NCBI GenBank assembly: GCA_006937955.1
Contig: SSNP01000019.1
Coordinates: 2,238,952-2,302,951, forward strand
Length of the DNA stretch: 64,000 nucleotides
Direction of reading: 5' to 3'
From: Pachypanchax playfairii
Taxonomy: Eukaryota; Chordata; Actinopteri; Cyprinodontiformes; Aplocheilidae
Numbering within the stretch: position 1 is the first letter of the stretch; every line of letters begins with the position of its first letter. Below are positions 26,164 through 37,800 of this stretch, one piece after another. The notes below the pieces were generated by a model, which was not told where the DNA came from, made no database searches, and worked only from the letters and a program-made list of their open reading frames with translations. Position numbers and translations under genes: made by a program.

Positions 26164-27429
26164 TTATTTTAAGCCTCACCAGGTCTATGATTTATGAATA
26201 TTATGAGTTTTTCTTTAGGAAACCAGAAGTAAAAGACCATTACAAGTCGATAAAATGATTTTAAAGTAAATTTGACATCTAAATTTGCAACAAAATCCTC
26301 TTTACCGCCTCTAATTACAACAAATATAATGTTTGAATATACAAAGTAAGAACTACATGAAACAAAACAAGTCAACTCCTTCAAAAAATTCTGAGGTGTA
26401 TTTTTGCTTTTCTACATGGAGGGGGCGGGACTTTAATTGTCTACTGTGACCTGCCACTAGGGGGTGCTTGTTTCATTTTCACTTCAACTTCCAGGCGTGT
26501 ACCATTTACAGTCTTTGATTCAACTAAATCTTCTGAGACACTGTGTGATGACTCAGTTAAACACATGAGCGATCTGATCTGCACTGACTCAATTAGCAAT
26601 ATTCACACTCACAGCTGGATTACTGCACGCCTGGCAAAAGTATTATATGATGAGGAAGTGATCCTATTTGCCATTTGTCTCGTTCTTTCTTTACTAAAGT
26701 AAAGTATTGGAAACCAGATAAAGACACATTTAATGAACATTTTTTGCTGATGTCATCTTTGTCCAATTTAGCAGATAATGGGTCATTGGAAAAACTGTCA
26801 TGCCAGCCAGTTTCTCTCCTATGAAAGCTCTGAACTAGCATGTACTCCTCTGACCTCAGTTTGCCATCCACAGTTAAAGGACTGGGAGAGAATGTGGCCA
26901 TTCTCCAAGTGTGGAGGGACATAATTTACTGTTTTCTGCTGGTTTGACACACATAACCACAATTATGTGGGATTATGGGGGGGAATGGATTTACCACTGA
27001 AGCAGCGAGGTGCCTTTCCGAAAGTAAATTGCAGTAATCCAAAGAGTACAGGTCGCAGATAATCCCACATGTTTTTATTATTTTATTTTTTTTAGTCCTG
27101 ATCTATGCAATTCTATTAATGAAGTAATTTGGGTGGGGAAATTAGACCATCATTATCGGCCTTGATCAACCTCATCTAAATCAAAGATCTGAAGCAGTCT
27201 GGTGCTCAAAGGGACAATGTTTCTATGGTGATCAGTTTAAAAGCTAAGAAACTGTTTAATCTAACGAAAATAAATTTTTAGAGCAAGATTAATAAGCAAA
27301 ATTTGGAAATTTATTTTATTTACCTTTTTTTTTCCATCTGCCTAAAACATCATTGTTAAAGTAAATAATTCCAAATCCTCTTTTGAAAGTAAATAATGTT
27401 TTTTTATATAATGGAACAATATCCAACAT

Positions 27430-27702
27430 GACACAGAACCGCCCCGGGGCGATCGTAGTCTATTGGGAAGGAGGTCGTCCTCCGATCAGGAGACCGGAGC
27501 TCAATCCTGAGTCCCAGCAAAGGCCGTGCGTCGAAGTATCCCTGGGCAAGACTGAATCCCGCAACTGCTCCCCCCCCCCCCGGGCGCTGTTCAAGATGGC
27601 TGCCCTCTGTTTCTCACCTCACGGTGAGGAAGGGTAAATGCAGAGCCGAATTTCCCCAAGAGGGATTAATAAAGGAAAATGTTGTTGTTGTTGTTGTTGT
27701 TA
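27430..27702 (+). mobile_element. tRNA-like SINE with (GTT)n tail
   Basis: The 5' part has tRNA-like organisation: a degenerate A box around TAGTCTATTGG and a degenerate B box around GAGCTCAATCC about 40 bp later. A body with a C-run (27571-27582) follows, then AATAAAGG and a (GTT)n tail at 27681-27701. This fits a fish SINE in plus orientation. The family name is not assigned. The frame through it is not a gene. Confidence 0.65.
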
Positions 27703-30700
27703 TCTCCCACTACATGTTTATATTATAGATTACTGAGAAATTTCAGAAGAAAATAAGATGTTTTAACTATTTTTTGCCTTTTGGTTGAAATCAGCTAAAA
27801 CCTTTTAGCCCCTCTGAGCTGGGGGTCTTGAGATAGGGGCCACTGATAGTTTTAGGGTGACACACATAAAACCCAAATCCCTAAAAGAACTGCATGAGTT
27901 GTATTATGCCACCGTCATATTTTGGTTAATTGAAACGCACCACGATACGGGCATAAAACTGAAGTTATACAGCCCTCCGATTATATAGATCTACTTCTAT
28001 TTTTTATGTTTTAAATGATCTTCATGCTATGAAAGACAAAAAATCAATAAGGATAAGAAGATATTGTAAATAAACAAACTGCAACTCACTGAGACGCGTC
28101 TGCTCCTCTTTTAAATTTATATTCATAAGAAAAAAATATACATACGACTTTCTGCTCAAAGGGATCAGAAAACTTCCCCACCTCCCACCTGGATGTGTTG
28201 CAAACACAAAGTACTTTGTCTCCAAATGATTAATATCACAATTAATACTATGAACAGCACAGATTTATTATCATAGCAAGCGGATTGCCTGGAAGCACAA
28301 TAGAAGTCAGTGCTCCAATCACAAGGGCACAAGGGGTCAAAGCTGACGGAAGAATCGAAGAAACTCCAGCTTATCAGTCTCAAACAGCAATAAGCTCCCA
28401 AGTGAAGAGATGAAGAGTGGCAGATCATTGATGCCACTCTGTAACCATTTCCTCCAGGCAGAATCATCAGATCTGCGTCAGTACCAGCAAAGCATCTGAC
28501 AAGGAGCCACTTCTGACATCACCACTACAACTCATCTAAAAAAAAAACACAATCTAATTACTGATCATCAGGAAGAATAAATCACTGACATGTAATCTTG
28601 TACTAATTTATGCACATTTATTTAATGAGAAAAGGTTGAAAAATGTTTATTTCCATCTTTATGGGAAACAGTGTACCAAATCTTCTGTTTATTATCACCT
28701 GATCTTTCTTTGACCACAAGCTGCACAAAGTATCAAGCAGCGAGTCATTATTGAAGATCTTAATGACACTGTACAGCCTTGCTGAAGAGATTAGCACAGG
28801 TGTCAGTGATGGGGAGGACAGAGCAGACCGCGCTGTGATTAACGAAGCACCTCCAAACTCCTCTCTGGGCGTCCATTGATTCAGTGGCCGGTCCTACGCT
28901 GGATTAATCTGCCAGCAAATATGCAAGACTTATGCCTTCTGCTTTGCTCATATCTGCAGACTGAGACGATCGTGAATCCACCAGCTGACACTTGCAGCCT
29001 GGGGGTGGGGTGGTGGGGGGGGGGCTAGTATTTCAAAAGAGCTGTGCAGATGAGAAAGACTGACAGGAGTGCAAAGTTATGCTCCCAGAAATGTGGTGTA
29101 AGTCAACTGCCAGCAAGAAGTTGACAGAATGATAATAAAATATGTTTATTTTGAATTTATTCTGCATGGATTAGATTAGGCTGGAACATGCAACATGTAA
29201 ACATGGCTGATCTAACTGAAGTTCTATGGAAAGATCTAAAGCTGAAAACATGTACATCGCGTGCGCTATGATGCATCACTTTGTCTGCACAACTTAGCTT
29301 CACAAGGACAAGGGAAAACTAACACAACATGATTCACTGGTGTTGATCCCAGAGCTCAGATTCACACCATCTCCCTCTGCCCCACCATGTTTCTCCCTGT
29401 CTGCTGATCTCTGCATGCGCTCCGTCTTCACATGCTGCAAAAGAAAAGTGACCCTCCAAAACGAAACTCTGTCACAAAACTCCCCGCAACCAAGAAAAGT
29501 TCATGACAAGTGGCGTTTGGGGTTTTAAAAACATGTTTTTTTGTGTGATTTCTACAAAGAAAACAAAAAAAATGCATGAGGTTAGTCTTGTTTTACTTCA
29601 ACATATGTATTGTGATTTTCTAAGGTAGATTTGTAATTTGGCGATAAAGAAAATGGTAAAGATGAGAGAGATCCTTGTGGGATTTTATCAGGCTGGTGTG
29701 TAAGGAAACTGTTCTGGAAACGGGGTGTTTCTTCAGCTCTGTAAATGCAAGGCAGTCAGAAGCTTTTGTGGGACAACAGCTTGCAGAAAAAGACCTAAAT
29801 AAAATGCCGAGGAGATTGCAGGTGGTTCTGGTGTTAATGGACTGTTTCCCTGAAATAATTTGTGGGACAGGTGGCTGCCAACACTGGCAGTGCCAGTAGT
29901 GGTTTTTCTCCATGAAATCCACTGCTTGTGTGCCTTTCAAGTCCTTTGTGGAGGGCAGTTGGCACCAAGTGATTCTGTCAATGATGCAGAGAAGACCTTT
30001 ATTTCTTTATTTATTGTGAAACCAGAAAACAGAACCAGTTTTTGGATCATAGTTGTAAGCTTTTTTGTTTGTTCTTTCTTTGTTGAAAAGAAGATGTTTT
30101 AACTCTTCTGAAGCTGCAGCTGCTGCAGAGATACAACTTAAAGTTTGAAATTTCAGATAATACAGAAATAATTTTATTCTATTTTGTATGCTTTTTGAAC
30201 TGTGCTGTTAAAAGATAACGTCACTTCTAAAACTGATATATGGTTGATTATTAGGCAGGAGTTTGAATAGCCTAATGAAATTTGATACTTCGTGCAGAAC
30301 AGAAATAAGAATTCAAACAAATACAACTTGTAAAATTAAGTTAATTGTTTAGGCAAAAACGGACAAAATCGTTAAACTATGTATTGCTAATTTATTTTAA
30401 AATGAATTTATAAAGTGTTAAACAGTGGTTGGTTGCGAGATACGCAACAAATTTTTAAAAAAAATCAGGCGTGAGAAGATAATTAACTCCATTAAATTAA
30501 ATGAAAAAGGACTAAAGATTATTATCCAAACAGAACTGATCTCTCACAGCGTCACTACTGTATCCATCCTTCATCAGTCCTTCACAGCATCATCAACACA
30601 TAACGTCATCACTTGTAACACTGCTGCCAGTTAGATTCATGGATTGGTTGTCAGTCCCTTAAGAGTCGGAACGTGACAAGACTACGTGGTTTGTTTTCAA

Positions 30701-31558
30701 ATAGCATGTTGCCACATTACGAATGCTTTTCTAGAAATTACACTCCGGAAAAAATTTATTATTCTCAAAAGCGTCCACGTGCCCAGTAATATCGTTTCAA
30801 ATAAAAGCAAGACAGAAATAACATATTTGGACTATAAATGTCTGTAAATAAGGTTGTTGTTGCGGTAAAATGTTTATGAGCCGCACAAAGACCAGAAGTG
30901 CGTGTGTGTCGCGCGCATCTCCAGATGAAACGGATTTAGTGATTAGTCCCTCCACGTTTCTTTGGCAACCTTGTCTCCCCCTTTGTCTCCATGGCAATGT
31001 ATAAGCAATTAACTTTTTCTTCCGCTCAAACATACGGGACCTCAGTGGTCAGCAGCAGGTCACCAGCTGCGGCTGGAGAAGACCAGAACGAGCTCCTCGC
31101 GGGTTTACAGATGTGATGAGAAACACGATGCGAGCGAGAACACAAAGGACCTTTCAACAGGATGCACGTGACACAATAAGACACCGTTAGTTCAACATTT
31201 CACACACCTTTGCCGCAGAAATCACGTGCATTAACATTTTGTGCCTCTGACTGTAGGTATGACCTGTGTGTCTGAAATCTGAGTGTTTTGTATGATCAAT
31301 GCATGTAAAGCGTGTGATCTGCAGCGAGCACGTTGTGCAGCACGGTGGGCCTACAGTAGCACATGCATGGCTCGCAAACACCAGCGCCAGATGATGCATC
31401 GTGCTGGGAATGATCCACCATCCTGTGGCTGCGATGGTTAAACTCTGGAGGTTTAGCCGAGCTGAGCACCATGCAGGGAATGAATGGGTGCGTGTTCGCG
31501 TTAAAACCCGGGGGTTAAAGTGGGGGGGAGCAGGCTATAGGCAAGGCTTGCCTCTTAC
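27703..31558. other. Noncoding stretch just downstream of fgf13 exon 1V
   Basis: This is the first part of the inferred fgf13 V-type intron. No exon is supported. It includes a G-rich run at 28999-29024 and a segment at 28790-28990 that is non-repetitive and GC-richer than its surroundings. CpG density rises from about 30890 towards the exon. Confidence 0.45.
28999..29024 (+). repeat. G-rich run with quadruplex potential
   Basis: Four or more G-tracts of three to ten bases occur within about 26 bp on the plus strand (GGGGGTGGGG, then GGTGGGGGGG). That satisfies the usual four-tract pattern for an intramolecular G-quadruplex. Whether it folds in vivo is unknown. Confidence 0.6.
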
Positions 31559-31607
31559 CCTTGGAAGCATCCTTGTCTTCTTTAGGCTTCGCCACTTTTC
31601 CGCTCAT
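31559..31607 (-). CDS. fgf13: fgf13 alternative first coding exon (V-type), start of FHF2
   Basis: The minus-strand ATG at 31605-31607 opens MSGKVAKPKEDKDASK, then one G and a consensus donor GTAAGA. This matches the N-terminus of the mammalian FGF13 isoforms that begin with exon 1V, with two apparent conservative changes in 16 residues. The intron is phase 1, as required to splice either to exon 1Y (Val codon) or straight to common exon 2 (Glu codon). FGF13 (FHF2) is an intracellular, non-secreted FGF homologue that binds voltage-gated sodium channels and microtubules; its first exon decides the isoform. No other fgf13 exon (1S, 1U, 1Y, exon 2) was recognised in the window, so the rest lies beyond position 1. 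The assignment is supported by the f9 and mcf2 neighbours in the same order as in human. A fish paralogue suffix (a or b) cannot be decided. Confidence 0.85.
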
Positions 31608-32118
31608 AGATCCCAGATTGAATGTGTAATTCTCGATTTAGGTAAAAATCGAAATCCCCTTATTTGCTGCCTGTCCTCAATGAAATCCTTTCCAAAGGTT
31701 CCAGGTGCTGAGATAAGGCTTCTGTGAAGAGAGACATGTGCAACAAAATCACGTTTAATTTCTATCTCCTGGTGACAAACGTGTAACGAAGCTCAACACA
31801 GACGAGCAAGCGGGATGGAAGGGGGTCTTCATGAATAAACCTATCAAACTACTGATGCTTTCTAAATACACTCACATGCAACACAACAAAGAGTCATTAA
31901 TAAACACCAAGAAGCAGTCAGCCCAGCTGAAAACCCACCTTATCTCCTCCACGTTTTCTGCTACATCAACGCACATTGATGAAAGGAAACCTTCCCACCA
32001 TGAAGCCCGTTATATACAAAAATCACGACCTATTCTAACAAAAAGACCACAGCAGGCAGCGAAATGGAGCGCAGCGTTTCCCCGGAGCTCTTCAGTCACA
32101 AAGCAGATATCAAAACAG

Positions 32119-32316
32119 TCAACTATCTACTAAAGCCCGGGAGGGATGCCATCCAGCGCTGTTCCTGCGACCTGGGTTGGTTTTCTGGTGTCTGAGTTGT
32201 GTTTTTATAATCTCTCTTCTGACGCGATGTGCTCCTGAACGCTCAGCAGCAGCAGCAGACAGAATCAACAGGATCCACAAAGTGAGAGCGCTCCTCCCGT
32301 TACAGCACCGATTCAC
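32119..32316 (-). CDS. Weak candidate: short frame with signal-peptide-like start
   Basis: A 65-codon minus-strand frame begins MNRCCNGRSALTLWILLILS, followed by AAAAERSGAHRVRRE. A hydrophobic core flanked by Arg and small residues looks like a cleavable signal peptide. The remainder is basic and unlike any family I recognise. It sits in the CpG-rich zone about 500 bp upstream of the fgf13 exon on the same strand, so it could equally be fgf13 5' leader sequence, an unrelated first exon, or chance. A possible donor (CCAGGTCGCA) lies within it. No second exon was found. Confidence 0.15.
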   Translation of the reverse strand: MNRCCNGRSALTLWILLILSAAAAERSGAHRVRREIIKTQLRHQKTNPGRRNSAGWHPSRALVDS

Positions 32317-34315
32317 ACGATGGACAGCGGTTTTCTGACCTCAGTATTACTGGTGTGGTGTAAACGAGCTGCCCCATCCATTAAAGCAGCCGTGTTGTCA
32401 ATGCGGTGAAGAATTACAGCAGGGGGTTGTGCTGCATGACGCGCACCATCTTGCTGTTGCTCTTATTCAGAAAGCCTAACGCGTCTAATCTGCGCAGCAT
32501 TTGATTAAAGACATGAGTTTCAGATTGGGGTTGATAAAAGAAAACAATCAAAGAGGGTTAATTAATTTATAAAATCAGCTTTCAGTTTGTAAAAACTCTA
32601 ATGTTGAATTAATGACATGAGAGAGATAGAAAATATATTTTGTTTTGTTTAAAACTTATTGAGTTTTATGGATTATGCAGTTGTTTAAAGGTTTTAAGAA
32701 GTTGTACAGTTTTTATAGGTGATGTGCTGAATAATCTAAAGTTTTCAATGTGAAGAGTTTTCTCTTTTTTTAGAAACTGACTTTTCTATTTCAAACTTTT
32801 TGGCTTGTTCCCTATAAGAGCCACATATTTGATAACTGAAAATGATTTAAGATGTTACAGAACAATTTTTCTGGACTTTGAAGGCCATGTTATGCAAGCG
32901 TTAGGTTCTTACCTTTAAACCTCTCAGAAGGCTAGAAGCTTCTCCTCATCCTTCATTTTAAAGTCTCCAGTTTCAAATAGCGCCGGAGCCACACAGACAA
33001 CTCAAATCCAGACCGTTTTTTACTTTCTTATTCAGTTTTGAAGTCACTTTAATAATTACAGTACTTAGTCTTACAATCTTCCACCTAAGTTCAAATGTTC
33101 GTTTGATTTCTGCAGGTTTTGTGTCAGAGTTCAAGGTCCCGCAGGTCTGTGACACTCAGTGGTTTAGCAGATAAAAAAGACCTCTGGGTTCAGGGTTACG
33201 AGATCTACTAGGTTATTTTTAGAAAGTAACTGGACCCCCTTCAAACTTTCTTCACATGCTCAAATCTTCCTGAGACATTCAGGGTACATAGTGATCTGCT
33301 TACACTGACACATATTTTCAGATTATTGTAGTTTTAATATATTAAAGTTTAGTTGTTTATAGCTTGAAGCCAGATGGATCCAAATGAAGCTTAATCGAGT
33401 AATCAATCAACATGAAATGAGTTTTAGCAGAATGAATTCCCACAGTTCTGGTACGATAAGAAGAATGAGGGTTAGACAGAGTGTAAATGTCACTGGGTTG
33501 TGTTCCCTCTGTGTCCATGGCCTGTGACCTCTTCTGACCTTCCCAGCAGGGAAACACAGTATACAGTGGTGCGTTCGACTCCGGCGTGTTCAAAGCAAAA
33601 CTCTGGAGTATGTTTGATTCAAACTCCCGACTCCGTCTGTCACCACTGATGTCTGTTCACAGCTGTGTCCACGCATGTGACAAAATAACCCGAATCCCTT
33701 CTTTTTTATGCTGCTGATTTTGATGCTACAGCCAGAAAAAATCTTAGCTTATGCTGCTAAATTTATCATCCATATTCAGCAAAATGATTGGTGAAAGTCC
33801 TACTCTGCGAGAAAAGCATTGAAAAATACTTTTATACAAAACTAACTTGCACAAGTTTTGCATTATTATAGTTAATATTTGCACTAGTATTCTCTAACTT
33901 GATTTGGCCTATTTTTAGTTCACTGGCGGGTGAATTAAACTACTATGAAGTAGTTTAACATAACTTTATTAAATATTTTATAAGTATTGATTATTATTGC
34001 AAGTCAAAAAGTGACTAATAAAATGAAAGTTAATATGTCCTGAACAATTTTATTATTTTTCCCTCGAATTTAAAACAGTTTCATGTAAATTCATTCCAAT
34101 GCATAAAGGAACTAAACTGAGTTACATCTGATGTCAAATTTTGCTTTTATAATGTTTCTGTTTCATATCAGTTACATTAATACAAAGCAGGTGATCTGTA
34201 AATCCTAACAAAAAAAGTTGGTATTGGTGAAGAAATATTGCACTAGTAGGACGGCAGTGAGTCAAAAACAAAGGGACTGTAGGGTTTTTTTCATTCTGTA
34301 GAATTGAATCAATTG

Positions 34316-34735
34316 TTTGGATCATATTGTATCGAGTTGTTCCCATATTGTATCATAATGTATTGCATTGTGTCATATCACATCATGCTGTATCATGATA
34401 CATCATATTATTTTACATTAAAATGTATTGAATCATAACATGTTATATCATATTGCTTCATATTGTATTATAGTCATAATAGTCAAATAATGTATTGTTT
34501 TGTATAATATGTTGCATTATATCATATTGTGTCATAATTGTATTGTGTATTATAATATATAGTAATGTATTGCATTGTGTAATAATATATGTAACTGTAT
34601 TATATTCTCTACCAATGTATTATATTGTATTAATATGTATGATACTGTATAATACTGTTTTGCATCATATGGTATTAGAACATATAATGTAAAATTTTAC
34701 ATACTATCATATTGTACCGTAACATATATCTGTCA
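34316..34735. repeat. Degenerate AT-rich minisatellite-like block
   Basis: About 420 bp is made of imperfect short units such as TATTGTATCATA, TGTATTGCATTG and their variants. Unit length drifts between about 5 and 15 bp. Frames inside are rich in Ile, Tyr and Cys purely from the repeat. The pattern suggests an old, decayed tandem array. Confidence 0.7.
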
Positions 34736-34759
34736 TCACTTTTATTACTTTGACATGAC

Positions 34760-34812
34760 TGTATTTATGAATTGGCTCTATATAAATGAACAGAGCTGAA
34801 TTTGAATGAATA
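34760..34812 (+). repeat. LINE/SINE-like 3' tail
   Basis: The sequence around GAATTGGCTCTATATAAATG followed by GAGCTGAATTTGAATGAA resembles the common fish retroposon ending of the type '...GCTATATAAATAAAATTGAATTG'. The body of the element is not recognisable. It directly follows the degenerate AT-rich block. Confidence 0.45.
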
Positions 34813-37800
34813 TTGTATCAGTGTAGTTTGCAATAGAAGCAAAGTGATTTCTTTATAACACGTTAAAGAGTTTTTGGCTCAGAAATGTATCCTAAAGAAC
34901 ATTACTGTTCACATAATGTAAAATTCATGAGTTACTGTACACCTGAAAATTGTCTCATCATTCACTGGTACAGTTTAAAAAATACATATTGAAAGGTGTG
35001 TATTTTAAACCAGAGATCATTCATGTCAGACAGATTTTCTCCCAGCAGCTAAAAACATAAATATTAGGATTTGGTGATTTAATCAAACCTAATGCAACAT
35101 AAGCTCATCTCATCTTATCAGCTCATCCTGCAGAACAACATGCTGCAGTGGAAATTGTTTTGTTTGCAGCCTTCATAGTGTGGGAGAAATGTCGTGTTTG
35201 TGCTATTGCGTGGATTCATTATTTCCATTAGACTTATCTCAGATAATAAGATGATGGAGATTTCTGGAGACCAATAAATCCCTCGAGGCATCACAGTGAC
35301 ATTTTGTAAAGGGATTGTATGGTTTGTCTCTGCGTGCAGTGACTTTTTGCATCATTTCTAAAACGTGCAAGAAAAAACAATCAAAGATTTTTGTCTTTTA
35401 AACTTAAAATAACCAAATCCCCGTGCCAATAATTCCTACTGAGATTTAACAGAGTTCCATGTTTTTATGTTGTGGTTTTTGCTTACTATTGCACAAACAG
35501 CATCAAGAAAAGCAGCTTTATGCTCCATGATGGCTGCAACTTCAAACTGTTTACAGCTCAGACAATAAAAAAGGACTGACAGTCTTCTCACCCAGTAACT
35601 GCTGAAGATAAACACCAGTCCTGCTCCGTCGGCTGCTTGACTGTATTTTACAAAAGGTTACAGATGTTACGACACAATTATTTTACCAGAAATATGTGAC
35701 CATGATAGCAAAATCAAAATCAACTTTCAGTTGCATCCGAGAGCTGCAGATTCATTTTGCAATTTGGGTCGTGTTATAAATCTGGAATGATAAAACATCA
35801 CCGCAGTGACGCTTGAGAAACTGTTTGATTTGCAGCTCATGTGAGCTACAAATATGGAGTAGAGTGAGGATCAATTTAAAAATCCTTCTTTGGAACAGAC
35901 AGTGAGATATTAAACAGTGAGAAACAGTTAAATGTTGTGCTGCTAGATGAGTTCACCTCTCCAGATGTTAACCTGATCCAACCTCTGGATGTAGCTGATA
36001 AGGGCTGGTTCATTTATGGGTGGCAATGACATCAGATAAAGGCTGAAATCATTAAGTTCAAGGACTGCTGGGAGAAACGGTGTCCGCTGACACTGAATAA
36101 ATCACAAGTCACATTACCTAATGTTCAAAATACACTCAGAATTACAGTAGAAATGTAGAAATATGAGTGAACTGCAGGTTAATTGATGAAATATTAACTA
36201 ATTTAATGTGGTAATTATGAAAAACATTATCAAACGATACAAACTAGATTGGATTTATTTGAATTGTTGAGAAGTTTTTATTTTAAATTATGATGTATTC
36301 TAATTAACCCTGTGGCATCATTATGATGTCAGTGGTATGCATGTGGCATCAAGAAGATTATATATGGAAATCATTTTGTTATTTTTAATTAAAGTTATGA
36401 TGTGCAGCATTGCAGGATGCCCAAAGATCCATCAACAAAAAGTCCTAAAGTCTCTGATATCAAAGACTCAGTTAAAAATGATGCATTTCAACTTTATTTC
36501 ATAATTTCCAACCGTTCGTTTCTCAGTTCACCTTCGAAGGTCGGGACAGGGTCAGCAGCTTCTTTCAGAACTAAACATGTCAGATCAAAAATGTATCTGT
36601 GATGTCGTATTTCTGTCAGATAATTGACACAGCTGCTCCTTGGATCTGATCTTTATCTCCTTCATGTCAGAGTGCATCAGTATATATTTCATCTAGCAGA
36701 TGGATGAGGTGTATCTCCAGCAGCTGACCCATATAAAGTCTCTTTCTCTGTTTTTTAATATGAGTAACAAGCACCTGAAGCATATTTTGCTATATCATTT
36801 GTTTCTCATTTTAGTCCAGAGTCGCGTTTTGTGAATTTAGTTGATCCAGAATTTAATACAGATTTCTAACTAGAAGCAAAAGGAGTAATACTCTTCATTA
36901 ATGATGGCTGAACATCCCTGAGCCGCGAGCGTCTGTCAGCTCGGCTGCATCACAGCCCAAAGTATCAGGAACAAGACGCTCTTTTAGAAAGACAAAATAT
37001 GAATGTATTTTGGGAAAATATTATAAAATGTGAATGTAAGTGCAGAAGTCTCCGTTAGCTTGTATTGTCACTTCTTCTTCCTCGTCTCAAATTCAGTTAG
37101 TTTGTATAAAAGTTCTGCTGAGTTCCTTTGTCCAACCTCAGAAAAACAAAAACCAAAAAAGAAATAAATAATTTGTGTTTTGCAAGAGGGGAAGTGGAGT
37201 ATGATGTTTCCAAAGGTTGTGCAGCAATTTATTTAAAATATCACATGAATGTCACTGGCTTTATAAGAGGGAGTTTGCTTTCAGCTGTAATTCTTTGGGA
37301 ATTCCCTGAAACACAATTTGGCTTTTATGTTTTGGCTGTTGAACAGAAACAATATTTATTATTTACTATATTTGAATAGCTCACTGTCCACAGCATAAAC
37401 ATTACAAATATTAAATAAATCTCCGAGAGAAATGTCTGAAGCATGACTTTCTAACAGATTTATATTCTCTGCGTCCAGGTTTTGTTACATTGATTGGCCT
37501 ATATGACAATGACATGGACTTTTTTTATTAATATGAATCATGGAGTCATATAATAATCGTTCCTCTGAGATGTGCTGTTGCAAATCTGAAGAGTGACGCA
37601 GGTAGAAAGCAGCAGGGATTTTATGGAGGACATAAAAAATGGAAGATCCTTAAAATAATTTCACTCAAAACAAAAAAATGAAGATGAAGAGAAGTTTGAT
37701 TATTCTGTTTAAGAATCATATTGAGGTGCTTATTTTCATGTTGTTTATTTTAGGGTTTACAGTATTCATTTTCTAAACAAATTTTATTAAATGAAATATC

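Larger units (their letters stand above)
21235..27429. other. Noncoding intronic stretch with simple repeats and a hairpin
   Basis: No exon is supported. Contents noted: (GT)n near 22762-22775, a compound tetranucleotide repeat at 23341-23480, (CT)n near 24213-24238, interrupted (GT)n near 25477-25506, a 35-bp inverted pair bracketing 25770-26320, and a perfect hairpin at 26119-26163. The segment 23720-23935 is compositionally mixed and non-repetitive, with CTTTGTTGCCATGG and ATGTAAAT motifs, and could be regulatory. Confidence 0.45.
30890..32470. promoter_or_regulatory. CpG-rich zone, probable fgf13 V-type promoter region
   Basis: CpG dinucleotides are clearly denser here than in the flanking AT-rich DNA, for example GTCGCGCGCATC near 30909, CTCCTCGCGGG near 31095, GATGCGAGCGAG near 31127 and GAGCGCAGCGTTTCC near 32065. 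The fgf13 first coding exon lies inside it, on the minus strand. A promoter role is inferred from that position and composition. No TATA box was picked out. Confidence 0.4.

Noticed and set aside
1..31558. Conserved fgf13 microRNA (mir-504 type) and further fgf13 exons
   Set aside because: I looked for the mature mir-504-like sequence and for the 1S, 1U, 1Y and exon 2 coding motifs on the minus strand and recognised none. A similarity search would be decisive.
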